Source: Nilaparvata lugens (lineage: Eukaryota > Arthropoda > Insecta > Hemiptera > Delphacidae). Taken from it: DNA of 64,000 nucleotides. Below the pieces are notes generated by a model. It saw nothing but the letters and a program-made list of their open reading frames with translations, searched no databases and was not told the DNA's origin. Shown here in pieces: positions 42,300-52,928 of the stretch; positions within the stretch are counted from its first letter, which is position 1; each line of letters begins with the position of its first letter. A program made the translations under genes and the position numbers. Where the stretch lies: NCBI RefSeq assembly GCF_014356525.2, contig NC_052507.1:4750526-4814525 (forward strand). The letters run 5' to 3'.

Positions 42300-43136
42300 T
42301 TGACCGAGCGAAGTGAGGTCTAAGATTCAAGTCGACGGTTTGGCATTTCTCTTAATGTTTAAGAGCTTGTTCACATGACAGCGACTTACGCTCGGTTGTC
42401 GCGCGGTTGTCGCGCGGCTCGATTTGCCAACCTCGTACACATGACAGCGATTCATGAGCGATTTGCCCTCGGTTAAGTCTGAGATTACAACCGCCGCGAT
42501 TCGCCGGCGACTACTAAAACCGAGCGATCGCCGACAACCGAGCGTAAATCGCTGTAATATGAACAGGCTCTGTTTGCGCATTTACGGCGAAACGCGGTAA
42601 TAGATTTTCATGAAATTTGACAAGTATATTCCTTTTTAAATTGCGCGTCGACGTATATACTAGGTTTCTGGAAATTTTGCATTTCAAGGATAATATAAAA
42701 GGAAGAAGGAGCCTCCTTCATACGCCAATATTGGAGTAAAAACCAGACTATAGAATTTATTCATCATAAATCAGCTGTCTAGTGGACTATAATACTACCC
42801 GTTCAAGGACATCGAACATCTTGAAAATGTATATTCCCATTAACGTTAGTAGACAGTTTACTATAATACTATCCGTTCAAAAACATCGAAAATCTTGAAA
42901 ATTGTATCTTTCCATCAACGTTGTAGACAGTTGCAGCCTGACCTGATAGCAGCGCTCACACTCACATTCCGGGACGACGCGTCATCGGTACTATATAGGA
43001 CAGAAAGCTCTATATTTATTTAGAATTTTTTCTAGACATTTTTTATTGATAAATTATTTATTAATTTTTGAGAAAACATAACAACAGGTCAATGTAACTC
43101 ACTGAGCGCGAGGTCTACTGTTCACAGAACTACTAG
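42300..43136 (+). mobile_element. R4 element, long form, with nested MITE
   Basis: Starts TTGACCGAGCGAAGTGAGGT and ends TTCACAGAACTACTAG. Compared with the short form the right half is different: it holds AACGTTAGTAGAC, GACGACGCGTCATC and AACATAACAACAGGTCAATG. The copy at 57321-58182 shares this, so R4 has two subfamilies. A frame at 42327-42581 (minus) arises from the nested MITE. Confidence 0.85.
42362..42571. mobile_element. GC-rich 210-bp MITE inside R4
   Basis: AGAGCTTGTTCACATGACAG at the left. The right end read inverted gives AGAGCCTGTTCATATTACAG, and pairing continues for about 40 bases through ACGCTCGGTTGTCG. The core is CpG-rich (TCGCGCGGTTGTCGCGCGGC). Other R4 copies lack it. No clear target duplication could be fixed. 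Confidence 0.85.
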
Positions 43137-43735
43137 TTTATTTATTGAATGATACACAAATAAAAATTCATTACAATGATATTTCAATCCCAACATGCAT
43201 TATAACGTGAACCACACTGTGACTGAAAAACCTGGCCTAACTCAACTTTATGTCCGATGCTAACAGTTTATAAAGTAGCTTCCATTTTCATGCTTGTTTC
43301 AAATCATTTACTTCCTATACAAAACCGGGGGAAGCCTAAAAGCCCTGTTGCTTGATAGCGGGTGATGAACTTACAAGCTGACTGTTATAATGACCCTTGT
43401 TTTACGCTTAGAATCAAATCCAGTGCCAATGTTATGATAAGAGGGAGGAACGGCTGTTCAGACCGTGGTTTCCGCTTTTATTCGTCGTTAAATTTGAACG
43501 AGAAAAACAGTTTCAATAGCCGTGGAAATTGAGTGTAGTATAATAGTGAGGTCTACGTTGTAATGGCAGTAGAGGAAGATAGGAGAGCCGTGTTGGCGAT
43601 TCTCAGCCTTTCCACTGCCTCCTACAGAGGATATCTGATACTGGTATATCTGATGTGATATTGACTGTTCATCGTTGTTTAATTTATTATTATTTTTAAA
43701 AATCAATTACTATTTTATCCTTTGAGAAAATATTT
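43137..43735. mobile_element. R5 pieces and a unique linker
   Basis: 43195-43230 keeps an R5 end (CATTATAACGTGAACCACAC). 43540-43735 is an inverted R5 right arm (TAGTGAGGTCTACGTTGTAA, GATTCTCAGCCTTTCCACTG). The 300 bases between show no repeat or frame I recognise. A short minus-strand frame at 43488-43706 is R5-derived. Confidence 0.6.
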
Positions 43736-44763
43736 CTTAGCAATCCAGCTGCTCAACGTGCATGGAGTAAGAAGACTGCAACGCAGAAAGCCACACGAAT
43801 TAGTTTAGTGCTAAAGTGTTCAATTGGAAGTGCAAAGGCAGAATACTGTATCCTTTTATGCTAAAAATAATCTTTATTTAATCCTTAACCAATATAGAAG
43901 GCTTAACCGATGGGTTTTACCTTCACAAACAATATTCTTATCAATTTATGTCAAAATAGAATAGCTTATTAGTCTTTAACTAGGTGCTATAAAAATCAAG
44001 AAAAAAAAGAAAATATTTTCTCCAATGATCAAATAATAAGTCTTTCTAAACCAGATTACATTGGAAGGAAATTTAATAACAAGTTACCACACTTTTCAAA
44101 AGTAACGATGATAAATATGTAGATCTTCGAAAAATATTTGGAAAAATATAAATATTTCTCCAATAGAGTTGATAGAGTATTCTATAGTGTGAAAGTGTCC
44201 CTTTCAAATCTCGACTTTCCTTTTGAATCAAGACTTCAGTGTTTTATTCTATAACTAAGTGTTGATTTTGTGAAATTAATGACCTGATTTGTCTTTTACT
44301 CCATAACTGGAGTCTTAGGACGTAATCTAAAACAAAAGCTTTTCAAGAGAATGATAAACTCGAGCTTGAACTGAGTTTAACTGGAATTCAACTGGGCAGC
44401 ATATTGTCAGAACAACTAGCAACTACTGTATCAAGCATGTTCCAATATACTCATGTTGTTTTGATTAATTAATAGATTCCAGCTCAGTGAGCCAATCTTG
44501 TTGAAATGTTGTAATCTAAAGCGTATCAACGCATGTAGTACTCCAATTATAAACTTAGTGCCTCTAGCTGAATCTATTCTATTCAATATTGATATGCTCG
44601 AAATTATTTCGTCCTGGAAAAAATTCTTCTGTTTCTCTCGAGATATGGACTGGTTTATATGTGAAATATAGATGAAAAGATATGAACTTTAAATATGATA
44701 AGACTGGAACTATACTTCTTGATCATTTTGGCAGGGAAAACTTATACACTGTGAAATAACATT
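43736..44763. other. Unique AT-rich DNA, no gene recognised
   Basis: About 1 kb without long frames, fold-backs or repeats shared elsewhere in the window. An intron would look like this. Confidence 0.4.
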
Positions 44764-45298
44764 TTCCTACAGTTACGTTGAAAAGTGGCCATTGCTGCAC
44801 TGATTACAGAACGCAAAGAATCACTTTTCCGCTCTAGTGCGGGAAAAATTTTTCTGCACTCCAGATTTGCAACATGGCAACGCAAAATACTTAGAAGGTT
44901 ATATGGAGCAACAGTGCAGCAAAATCAAAATGAAGTTGGTAACAGTGACTGCTGTGGCTGCTATAGTGAGCAGAGGTGCAACGAAGCACAACGCGCTAAT
45001 TATTACTATTATATATTATAACCAACGACAACGAGGACTTTAGGATTTTAGGATTAAGGTTTTTATCAATAATAAAATTACACAGAAATACATTTGATGC
45101 ATTTCAGGCAATTTTACCCATAATTACCCACTTTTCATATTCAATGGTAAATGTAGGAAAAACTTAATGTGAAATACGTGCGCAAAGTTCCTCTGCTGCA
45201 CTCAAGAAACCATTCCGCCCTCGCCTACGGCTCGGGCGTAAACGTTTCTTTCGGTGCAGCAAACTGACACTTTGCGCACTAGTTGCACAAATAACTAT
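44764..45298 (+). mobile_element. R3 element, copy 4
   Basis: Full length from TCCTACAGTTACGTTGAAAA to TAGTTGCACAAATAACTAT. It has the inner inverted pair CCTACAGTTACGTTGAAAAG and its counterpart ending GTAAATGTAGGAAAAA at about 45163, which shows a smaller inverted-repeat unit inside the family. Confidence 0.9.
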
Positions 45299-45849
45299 TT
45301 CATTACATTTCTTGTCGAAAATACTCTACAATTCTTCTCCAGTCATGTCGTTGAATGGAGCCAATTCTAATAGGTACAATTAAAAAAGCCGGTAGTTCAT
45401 TTCGCTAGTAACATTGAAATAAATCTGTTTTATGTCATTCTCATAATCAGAGGAATAATTATTTGCGTAATATTAATTTTGTTCTTATGTGATTCATGAA
45501 TATTCAAAAAATGGACGACATCTAACACTATCTTATATCTGTCACATCCATTTTATTAGATTTGTTTGTATAGGGCACGATCCTGATAACAATTAAAACT
45601 TCTTTGAATTGAATTTTTGGATATGTTCACTGGACTTTGGATTTGTGTCGAATCCAGCACACTAAAGCTAAAGATGTTGGATTCAACAAGAAACTGCGGT
45701 ACTGTGAAAAAACCTAATAAAAATGTGAATGTGAAGAAAATGAAACTGTGCTTTCCAAATTGATTACAAAAAGAAGCTCCTCAAGTTAACTTGGAAGCAT
45801 TGTTAACTTGTCAAATAAACTTTGAACATTAAAACAAGTTGCTTAATAC
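45299..45849. other. No gene recognised
   Basis: AT-rich DNA directly downstream (in gene orientation) of the Gag-like frame. No protease or reverse transcriptase is found here. Confidence 0.4.
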
Positions 45850-46257
45850 TCAGTAATGTTTTAATAGGATACCAATATCATAATAGTTTCTATCGCTTTT
45901 CTTCTTGATAAATATGCCTTCAAGGATGGAGATACTTTCCTCGAATGTAGTAAAATCTATTATCAATTTGTAATTTTCAGCTGACAGCAAGGTAACTAAG
46001 ATATCCAATTTCGTATCTTCAGTGTAATAGTTTCCTTTCAAGTAGGCATCCAGCATTCTTTTCCAGTGTCTCCATTCCATTGGTGCACTAGGAGAATCTG
46101 GATCCACACTTAGACATTTTGGTTTGAGAATTTTCCCAATTGATTCCGAGTTGAAAGATGTATCAACGGGTTCATTTCGAGATAATTCGGTAGGCTTATC
46201 CTGATTCCGTGATGGAGATTCAACATTATTTCGATCCCGGGTTTTTCTCTTTGGCAT
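45850..46257 (-). CDS. Gag-like protein of an LTR retrotransposon, truncated
   Basis: 135 residues with a good start context (CAAAATGCC). Residues 1-50 are basic, polar and probably disordered. Residues 55-125 contain DPDSPSAPMEWRHWKRMLDA and TKLDILVTLLSAENYKLI, then SISILEGIFIKKKSD. This pattern is typical of the N-terminal half of Gag in insect Ty3/gypsy-like elements (a W-x-x-W helix, then a capsid-like helical part). The stop comes where an intact Gag would continue, and no zinc knuckle, protease or reverse transcriptase follows within the next kilobase. It is most likely a solitary remnant, but the open frame allows co-option. The family call is from pattern memory only. Confidence 0.6.
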   Translation of the reverse strand: MPKRKTRDRNNVESPSRNQDKPTELSRNEPVDTSFNSESIGKILKPKCLSVDPDSPSAPMEWRHWKRMLDAYLKGNYYTEDTKLDILVTLLSAENYKLIIDFTTFEESISILEGIFIKKKSDRNYYDIGILLKHY

Positions 46258-46424
46258 TTTGATTACCGGTACTTATTTTGGTCAATAAAATTGTAATAAA
46301 TACAGACCATTGAAGAGCTAGAATAATGGCTTTTATTGACTAAAATAAACTGAGATAAAATAACAAACTTTCTGATGATTTAGAATAATTCAAACAACTG
46401 ATTCATGACATATGATTATCATAT
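46258..46424. other. Upstream flank of the Gag-like frame
   Basis: AATAAAATTGTAATAAATAC and GGCTTTTATTGACTAAAATA are AT-rich. No LTR end or primer-binding site could be identified. Confidence 0.35.
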
Positions 46425-46679
46425 CACAAGGTTTTTGGAAATTTTGCATTTCAAGGATAATATAAAAGGAAAAAGGAGCCTTCTTCATACGCCAATATTA
46501 GAGTAAAAATCAGACTATAGATTTATTATTCATCATAAATCAGCTGACAAGTGATTACACAGATGTGTGGAAAAGCCAGTCTATTGCAGTATTTCTATAA
46601 GGTCTATATTATCTAATTTCTAATCAGGTACTTGTGGATGAGAATACTGCGTGAGGTCTACTGTTCACAGAACTACTAG
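46425..46679 (+). mobile_element. R4 element, 5'-truncated
   Basis: Starts at GGTTTTTGGAAATTTTGCAT, the mid-element phrase, and ends GTTCACAGAACTACTAG. Short form. Confidence 0.8.
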
Positions 46680-46951
46680 TACTATCTGTGTTTAAATATA
46701 GAGAAAAGATAGCATAATCTTGTATTGGTTAGTAAACATAGTAATGTTCCAATTGAATACTAGTATTATAACAGTTTCTATTACTAAACTTTAAACTCAG
46801 TAGATTTACGATTTCAATAATGCTTTAATTGGAAGTTGTTCAGTACTGATTAACCAGGCACGAACATCACGATTCTAAACCAGAGTGGCAAGGAATTATT
46901 ACATTTTAACTTGTGATATCAAGATCGTAATAGCTCTGGAATATATTATCA
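46680..46951. other. No gene recognised
   Basis: TAATGTTCCAATTGAATACTAG and TTATAACAGTTTCTATTA loosely resemble 45855-45895, on the other side of the Gag-like frame. This could be a decayed direct repeat flanking it. Confidence 0.3.
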
Positions 46952-47483
46952 CAATAGTTATTTGTGCAACTAGTGCGCAAAGTGACAGTTTGCTGCACCG
47001 AAAGAAACGTTTACGCCCGAGCCGTAGGCGAGGGCGGAATTGTTTCTTGAGTGCAGCAGAGGAACTTTGCGCACGTATTTCACATTAAGTTTTTCCTACA
47101 GTTACCATTGAATATGAAAAGTGGGTAATTATGGGTAAAATTGCCTGAAATCCATCAAATGTTTTTCTGTGTAATTTTATTATTGATAAAAACCTTAATC
47201 CTAAAATCCTAAAGTCCTCGTTGTCCTTGGTTATAATATATAATGAATAATAATTAGCGCGTTGTGCTTCGTTGCACCTCTGCTCACTATAGCAGCCACA
47301 GCACTCACTGTTACCAACTTCATTTTGATTTTGCTGCACTGTTGCTCCATATAACCTACTAAGTATTTTGCGTTGCCATGTTGCAAATCTGGAGTGCAGA
47401 AAAATTTTTCCCGCACTAGAGCGGAAAAGTGATTCTTTGCGTTCTGTAATCAGTGCAGCACTTTTCAACGTAACTGTAGGAAA
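46952..47483 (-). mobile_element. R3 element, copy 5
   Basis: Full length, ATAGTTATTTGTGCAACTAG to TAACTGTAGGAAA, lacking only the short ATGGCC near the right end. Frames of 67, 137 and 61 codons are the family's recurrent frames. Confidence 0.9.
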
Positions 47484-47965
47484 ATTAATGTTCCGCACTC
47501 CAAACTGACTCCATTGGTTGAATGGAAATCAATCACGTTATTCATTAGAGATGATGCCAGTTTTAAGTGAATCTATGTACAGCAACAAAATGGAAACATT
47601 TGAACGATGTTTGCGTGTTGAATTGATGATAATTCTCCGAGGTGCATAACTTTAAAAAGCAACAGATTGGTTGCGTTATTCAATTCAAGCTGTCAGTGTT
47701 TATCTTCAGTAAGATCAATGATCTCCCATACGAGTAATTCTGACAGTTTGAGTATCACCAAAGGAGTCAACGAACGTTGAGCATGCAAGCCAAGACTTTC
47801 TCCGACTGGTTTAGAAATGGAAGTTCACAATCTCGACTATATTTTATAATAGATTTATTATAAAAACTCTTCCGGTCTCAGTGGAGAGTTGAGTGTCCTT
47901 TAGAAGCAATACTGTATTCAGATGAATGACTTTTGAGACTCGATTCTTGTTGATAGCCTAATAAG
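47484..47965. other. No gene recognised
   Basis: Mixed-composition DNA with stops in all frames. Phrases such as TGACTCCATTGGTTGAATGG echo 51170 and 56440, hinting at a decayed shared repeat. Confidence 0.35.
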
Positions 47966-48145
47966 TTAAGCCAGTTACACACGCATCGGTGTTTGTTCGT
48001 TCGATTTTTTGCCGTCCTTATGAACTCTATCTGATTAAAAGGAACTTGACAAGCATCATCTGTTCAATCTAATGAAATTTATAGGGACGGCAAAAAATCG
48101 TCTGGCCAAAAATCGATATGTGTGAATGTGTGTAGCAAGCCTTAA
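47966..48145. repeat. Fold-back, about 180 bp
   Basis: CACACGCATCGGTGTTTGTT ... GATTTTTTGCCGTCC is matched by GGACGGCAAAAAATCG ... ATCGATATGTGTGAATGTGTG. A related arm (ATCGATTTTTGTCGTACGAT, TTTGCCGTCC) occurs at 55998-56040. Confidence 0.75.
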
Positions 48146-48330
48146 GGATGCTCTGATAAGACTCCAATTCTGGCAATATTGTTAATAATCGAGATTTCTT
48201 ATCTTCATTTTTGATTCAGTTCTCGTGTGAAATCTTTATTGATTTCCTCACTGTCCCACTGATTCATTTATTAATAGAAGCATAGAAGCAAACAGGATTT
48301 AACCCCAAAATTGCTTACATAACACAATAA
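48146..48330. other. Linker, no feature
   Basis: AT-rich, with no match to other parts of the window. Confidence 0.4.
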
Positions 48331-49147
48331 TTGACCGAGCGAAGTGAGGTCTAAGATTCAAGTCGACGGTTTGACATTCATCTTAATGTTTAAATTTTTG
48401 AAAGTTTAAATTTTTTATGTTGAAAAAATATTTCAATTTCTTCAGCATTATTTAGATCATTTGATTATTTTTAAACACCTATTAAATTATTTTTTTCGAA
48501 TTTGAGAATATTGATACTGATGGACACGCATAATAATACCATGACTGCAAAACAAAATATTGAAACCAAAGACCTTGAAGCTGCGATTAGACCAAATTTA
48601 TTAACAAAATGTTGATAACTCAATCCTTATAGATTCTATTAGATTGAACATAACTTATCATACACATGATGAACATGAGTGTTTGCCAACTTGCGTTCAA
48701 TCTAGTAGAATCTATAAGGATTAAGTCAATAACATTTTATTAATAACTTTGGTGTAAACCCAGCTTAAAGATGCATACCTCTTCAAGGTCTTTGATTGAA
48801 ACTATAGACCTTATACAAATACAGTAATAGACTGGCTTCTCCACACATCTGTGTAATCACTTGTCAGCTGATTTATGATGAATAATTCTATAGTCTGATT
48901 TTTACTCTAATATTGGCGTATGAAGGAGGCTCCTTTTTCCTTTCATATCATCCTTGAAATGCAAAATTTCCAAAAACCTTGTATTTGTATATACGTCGAC
49001 GCGCAATTTAAAAAGGAACATACCTGTCAAATTTCATGAAAATCTATTACCGAGTTTCGCCGTAAATGCGCAACATATAAACATTTAAACATTAAGAGAA
49101 ATGCCAAACCGTCGACTTGAATCTTAGACCTCACTTCGTTCGGTCAA
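48331..49147. mobile_element. Composite with two opposed R4 5' ends
   Basis: It begins TTGACCGAGCGAAGTGAGGT (+) and ends with the same terminus inverted (CCTCACTTCGTTCGGTCAA). The right half (48790-49147) is an R4 short form lacking its CTACTAG end. The left has only about 80 bases of R4. Between them lies a fold-back (48566-48770) with arms CAATCCTTATAGATTCTATT and AATCTATAAGGATTAAGTCA. Confidence 0.8.
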
Positions 49148-49383
49148 AAATAATCCCATTTCATTCCATTTTCCAGCATCTTACTTGCCTATATTTGAGG
49201 AGTATAATGGATTTAATGGTTTCTAAGTCTTATTTGATGAATCTCATACTTTTCTGTGCGTTCTATAATCTCATAATACAATCTTGAGAATCTATTTTAT
49301 CGAATCTCTTAGAATCATTATAGAATCTATATTATAGATCTTGACAAATGAGAGCTTTTGGAAAATGATAGGGAATCTCAGTA
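49148..49383. other. No gene recognised
   Basis: AT-rich with repeated AGAATCTATATTATAGA-like phrases. Confidence 0.35.
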
Positions 49384-49665
49384 TGCCTGCTCCCGCTGGG
49401 AGGCCTATCAAGCGCTATTGCTTCGAGCTGAAAGCTGCTGATAGCGTCATTTGCAGCTCTATCCAATGACAGTCACTCATTTGGAAGGCGGCTGACGTAG
49501 ACGGTTCGTTAGACGGATTATCAGTCTAGGCAAGATATGCGACACCACGTCAGTCCCTTGCGGCGTCACGCAGAGGCGTTGTCACGTAAGAGCTTTATCC
49601 CCGGAGGATAAAGTCCTGTGCAAATAGGATCGAGGCGTCTGAGTCTACCATAGAGCACTCTTCTT
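49384..49665. other. GC-rich unexplained segment
   Basis: Markedly GC-richer than its surroundings. It contains CTTTATCCCCGGAGGATAAA-G, an 8-bp stem with a short loop at about 49588, and several CpG. No long frame on either strand. It may be a fragment of a gene 5' region or of a retroelement leader. Confidence 0.4.
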
Positions 49666-49692
49666 CCAATTAGAGACTCTCCTATAGTAAGA

Positions 49693-50083
49693 CTAGTAGT
49701 TCTGTGAACAGTAGACCTCACGCACTATTCTCATCCACAAGTACCTGATTGAAACTATAGACATCATGGAAATACAGCAATAGACTGGCTTCTCCACACA
49801 TCTGTCTAATCACTTGTCAGCTGATTTATGATGAATAATTCTATAGTCTGATTTTTACTCTATAATATTGGCGTATGAAGGAGGCTCCTTTTCCTTTCAT
49901 ATTATCCTTGAAATGCAAATACGTTGACGATCAATTAAAAAAGGAACATACCTGTAGAATATCATGAAAATCTATTGCCGCGTTTCACCGAAAATGCGCA
50001 TCATATAAACATATAAACATTTAAACATTAAGAGAAATGCCGAACTGTCGACTTGAATAAAAGACCTCACTTCGCTCGGTCAA
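49693..50083 (-). mobile_element. R4 element, short form
   Basis: CTAGTAGTTCTGTGAACAGT at the left to TCACTTCGCTCGGTCAA at the right. A small deletion removes the CCAAAAACCTTG segment present in other copies near 49920. Confidence 0.85.
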
Positions 50084-50104
50084 CTATAGGATATTATTAT
50101 CATT

Positions 50105-50281
50105 CAGAATGTGAGGTCCACGTTATAATGGCTGTGGAGAAAGATAGGAGAAAACGTTGCCGATCCTCTGTCTTGTCAATGCCTTCCATAGACGGTAGCT
50201 GATACAGGTTGTTCATTGATGAAATATCAACTGTTTATTCTTGTTTAAAATAATCGATTATCAGGCCTACTGATTTGGTAA
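50105..50281. mobile_element. R5 right arm
   Basis: GTGAGGTCCACGTTATAATG, GCCGATCCTCTGTCTTGTCA and GGTAGCTGATACAGG keep the R5 right arm inverted. R4 follows directly at 50282. Confidence 0.7.
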
Positions 50282-50680
50282 TTGACCGAGCGAAGTGAGG
50301 TCTAAGATTCAAGTCGACGGTTTGGCATTTCTCTTGATGTTTAAATGTTCATATGTTACGCATTTACGGCGAAACGCGGTAATAGATTTTCATGAAATTT
50401 GACAGGTATGTTCCTTTTTCAATTGTGCGTCGACGTATATACAAGGTTTTTGTAAATTTTGCATTTCAAAGATAATATAAAAGGAAAAAGGAGCCTCCTT
50501 CATACGCCAATATTAGAGTAAAAATCAGACTATAGAATTATTCATCATAAATCAGCTGACAAGTGATCACACAGATGTGTGCAGGCAGTCTACTGCTGTA
50601 TTTTCATGAGGTCTACAGTTTAAATCAGGTACTTGTGGGTGAGAATACTGCGTAAGGTCTACTGTTCACAGAACTACTAG
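50282..50680 (+). mobile_element. R4 element, short form
   Basis: Full length, TTGACCGAGCGAAGTGAGGT to TTCACAGAACTACTAG. It stands head to head with the copy at 49693-50083, the two 5' ends about 200 bases apart around an R5 arm. Confidence 0.85.
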
Positions 50681-51737
50681 CATTCAAGTGAATAATTAAT
50701 GTCTGGGGTTTCCGTGAGATGATTTTGAGATTTTATTGGTTACCCTTTTATCAATAGTTGGCATTATTTTCCATTAAACTACTTTCCCCTGATTGATCAG
50801 CAAGCTGAAATCCATCTCTGAATTTTGCCGACAGCTGGCATCACCTAGTGTGTGATCTCATAAGCTCCTCCCTCTTTCCTCTGATTGGTCGACAATGAGA
50901 AACATGTTATGCTACGGTTCACGGAGTGCATTTTTCACGTTCTTCTTCAAATAAACGTTCATTTCGCAACGCTGTATATGGATAGCTTTTTTCGCACATC
51001 ATGAAGCACTGTATAATATGAGATGTTTAAAATTATTCCATATCATATGAGTCACGAGATACGAGATCCAACAAAAACCACAGTTCATTACGAGTTCTGT
51101 GATAGGTCTACATTCTTATACAGTGGGACTCATATTAAACTGTCAGAATTCCCCCATAAATAGCATCAATGCTGCCCATTCAACTAACACTGTAATGGAT
51201 CTCACTTCATAAAAAAACGTTTAATTCCTGACGTAGAATTTATGCACAGAGCGAAAAACACTTTGGATGTTGGATACCTGAAACATATTTTTCTTCCAGT
51301 GTCTGAATTGCTTTTTTCAATGCGGCAATTCAGAGAACTCCACTGCTGCAGAGATGCTTGTGAAGTGTTTTTCGTATGGATTGCTTTTTTCAATCATGAG
51401 GAAATTCAGAGAATTCCACTCCTGTGTCCAGCTTGATTGCAAGCGATTAATCAACATCATGCTCCGTGAATATTACTCTTTCACAGAACACACGTGACGA
51501 ATGAAAGGTAAAATATGTTGATACAGAAAAAAGGTAAACTTCAGCTTACAGGAAAAAGGAAAGAAGATTATTCTTTCGTAGTCTGTCACTCACCTGTCTA
51601 ATCTCACTTACACTTTTCACGTACTTACACTATTTACATGGACTTACACGAAAATACACTCTTACACCACATTACATTTCACATTACACATTTTCAGGAA
51701 TGCCCCTACCTTCCCGACACATACGTCTGTCCTGTGA
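50681..51737. other. No gene; two small local repeats
   Basis: A 78-base duplication at 51290-51420 (TGCTTTTTTCAATGCGGCAA and TGCTTTTTTCAATCATGAGG). A CACTTACAC-rich simple stretch at 51600-51690. Frames of 63-64 codons on both strands across the duplication are not convincing. Confidence 0.45.
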
Positions 51738-51830
51738 GAGTTCTATAGTGTGGTTCACGTTATAATGATAGTGGAGAAAGATAGAAGAACAGCGTTGTCG
51801 ATTCTCTGCCTTCTATGTTAGGTAATATAA
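51738..51830 (-). mobile_element. R5 terminal fragment
   Basis: TATAGTGTGGTTCACGTTAT and GTCGATTCTCTGCCTTCTAT, an inverted R5 right arm. Confidence 0.65.
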
Positions 51831-51853
51831 CTGATTCTCTGTGAAGTTTGTCT

Positions 51854-52928
51854 TATGCCCCGTTTCACCAACCTTGGTCAAGGCATTTGAACATGGTTAA
51901 AATGAAGGCTGATTAAATCAAAGATAATTCGTTCCACCAACACCAGTTACGTTTGACCACGGTCAATCCGATGGTTAAGTTTGACTGCGATCAAATTATT
52001 TGAACACAGTCAAAAACTGGTTTGATAAATTTCCTTGCTTGTTTCTTTGTGGGTTATGTTTTTGACGCAATGGGAAATTTCAAAGTTTTTAGTGCGATTA
52101 ATTTAGTTGTAGTAAGTTATTTATTAGGTTCGTTCTCGGAATCTTTTAATTAGTGAATTATTGTAGTATAGGAAAAAGAGGAGGAGTTTGAAAAGGATTT
52201 GCTTTACTCTTTTATTACACAGTAGGCCTATGTTATTCAATCCTTACATTAACCAATGTATCTCATTAGAATTGGAATGATCTTTTCTTCATAAAAAATT
52301 GTCAAAAATTGATGGTGATTTGTAAATCTCTTTATACGAGAGTATTCAATTCATATTTGAAATATTATTATAAATTATTATAGATGTGTGACTATACAAA
52401 ACGTCTGTGTCAGGGGCGTATATAAGAAGGGAACCTAAGTGGCCCGCCCCGAAATAATGAATATGAAGAAAAATCAGTATAGTAATTACAGAAAAATACA
52501 GTAATCTGAATTTTTGACGGCATGACGGTAAAGTAAAAAGGGCATTCAGCGCAAATCACCCTGACAGCAAAACTGATATTGAGTATCATGGAGTTTTACT
52601 ATAATTATTTACTATATTACAGAATTTAATTTGGATTTTCGTTTAATAATTATTATTAATTCATTATCATTTGAAAAATTGCAATATCTCAGTAATTTCT
52701 ATCCATAAAAATCAGATGTAGCCAATAGCAAGCCAGCAAACATGTTGGCCAACTTCAGAAAAGTACAGCTACAAGAGTTGACCATGTTCAAATTTGACCG
52801 ACGGAGTATTGATCAATCCCGAGGTTGGTGGAACAGTTGTATGTTTGAACAAGTGATCAAATTTTGACCATGGTCTAATTGACCATGGCTAGGCTATACT
52901 TGATCCCGAGGTTGGTGAAACCGGGCAT
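51854..52928. mobile_element. R7 inverted-repeat element, about 1.08 kb
   Basis: ATGCCCCGTTTCACCAACCT at the left. The right end read inverted gives ATGCCCGGTTTCACCAACCT. TTTGACC/GGTCAA motifs recur near both ends (TTTGACCACGGTCAATCC, AATTTTGACCATGGTC). The interior is AT-rich and has no transposase. Confidence 0.7.
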
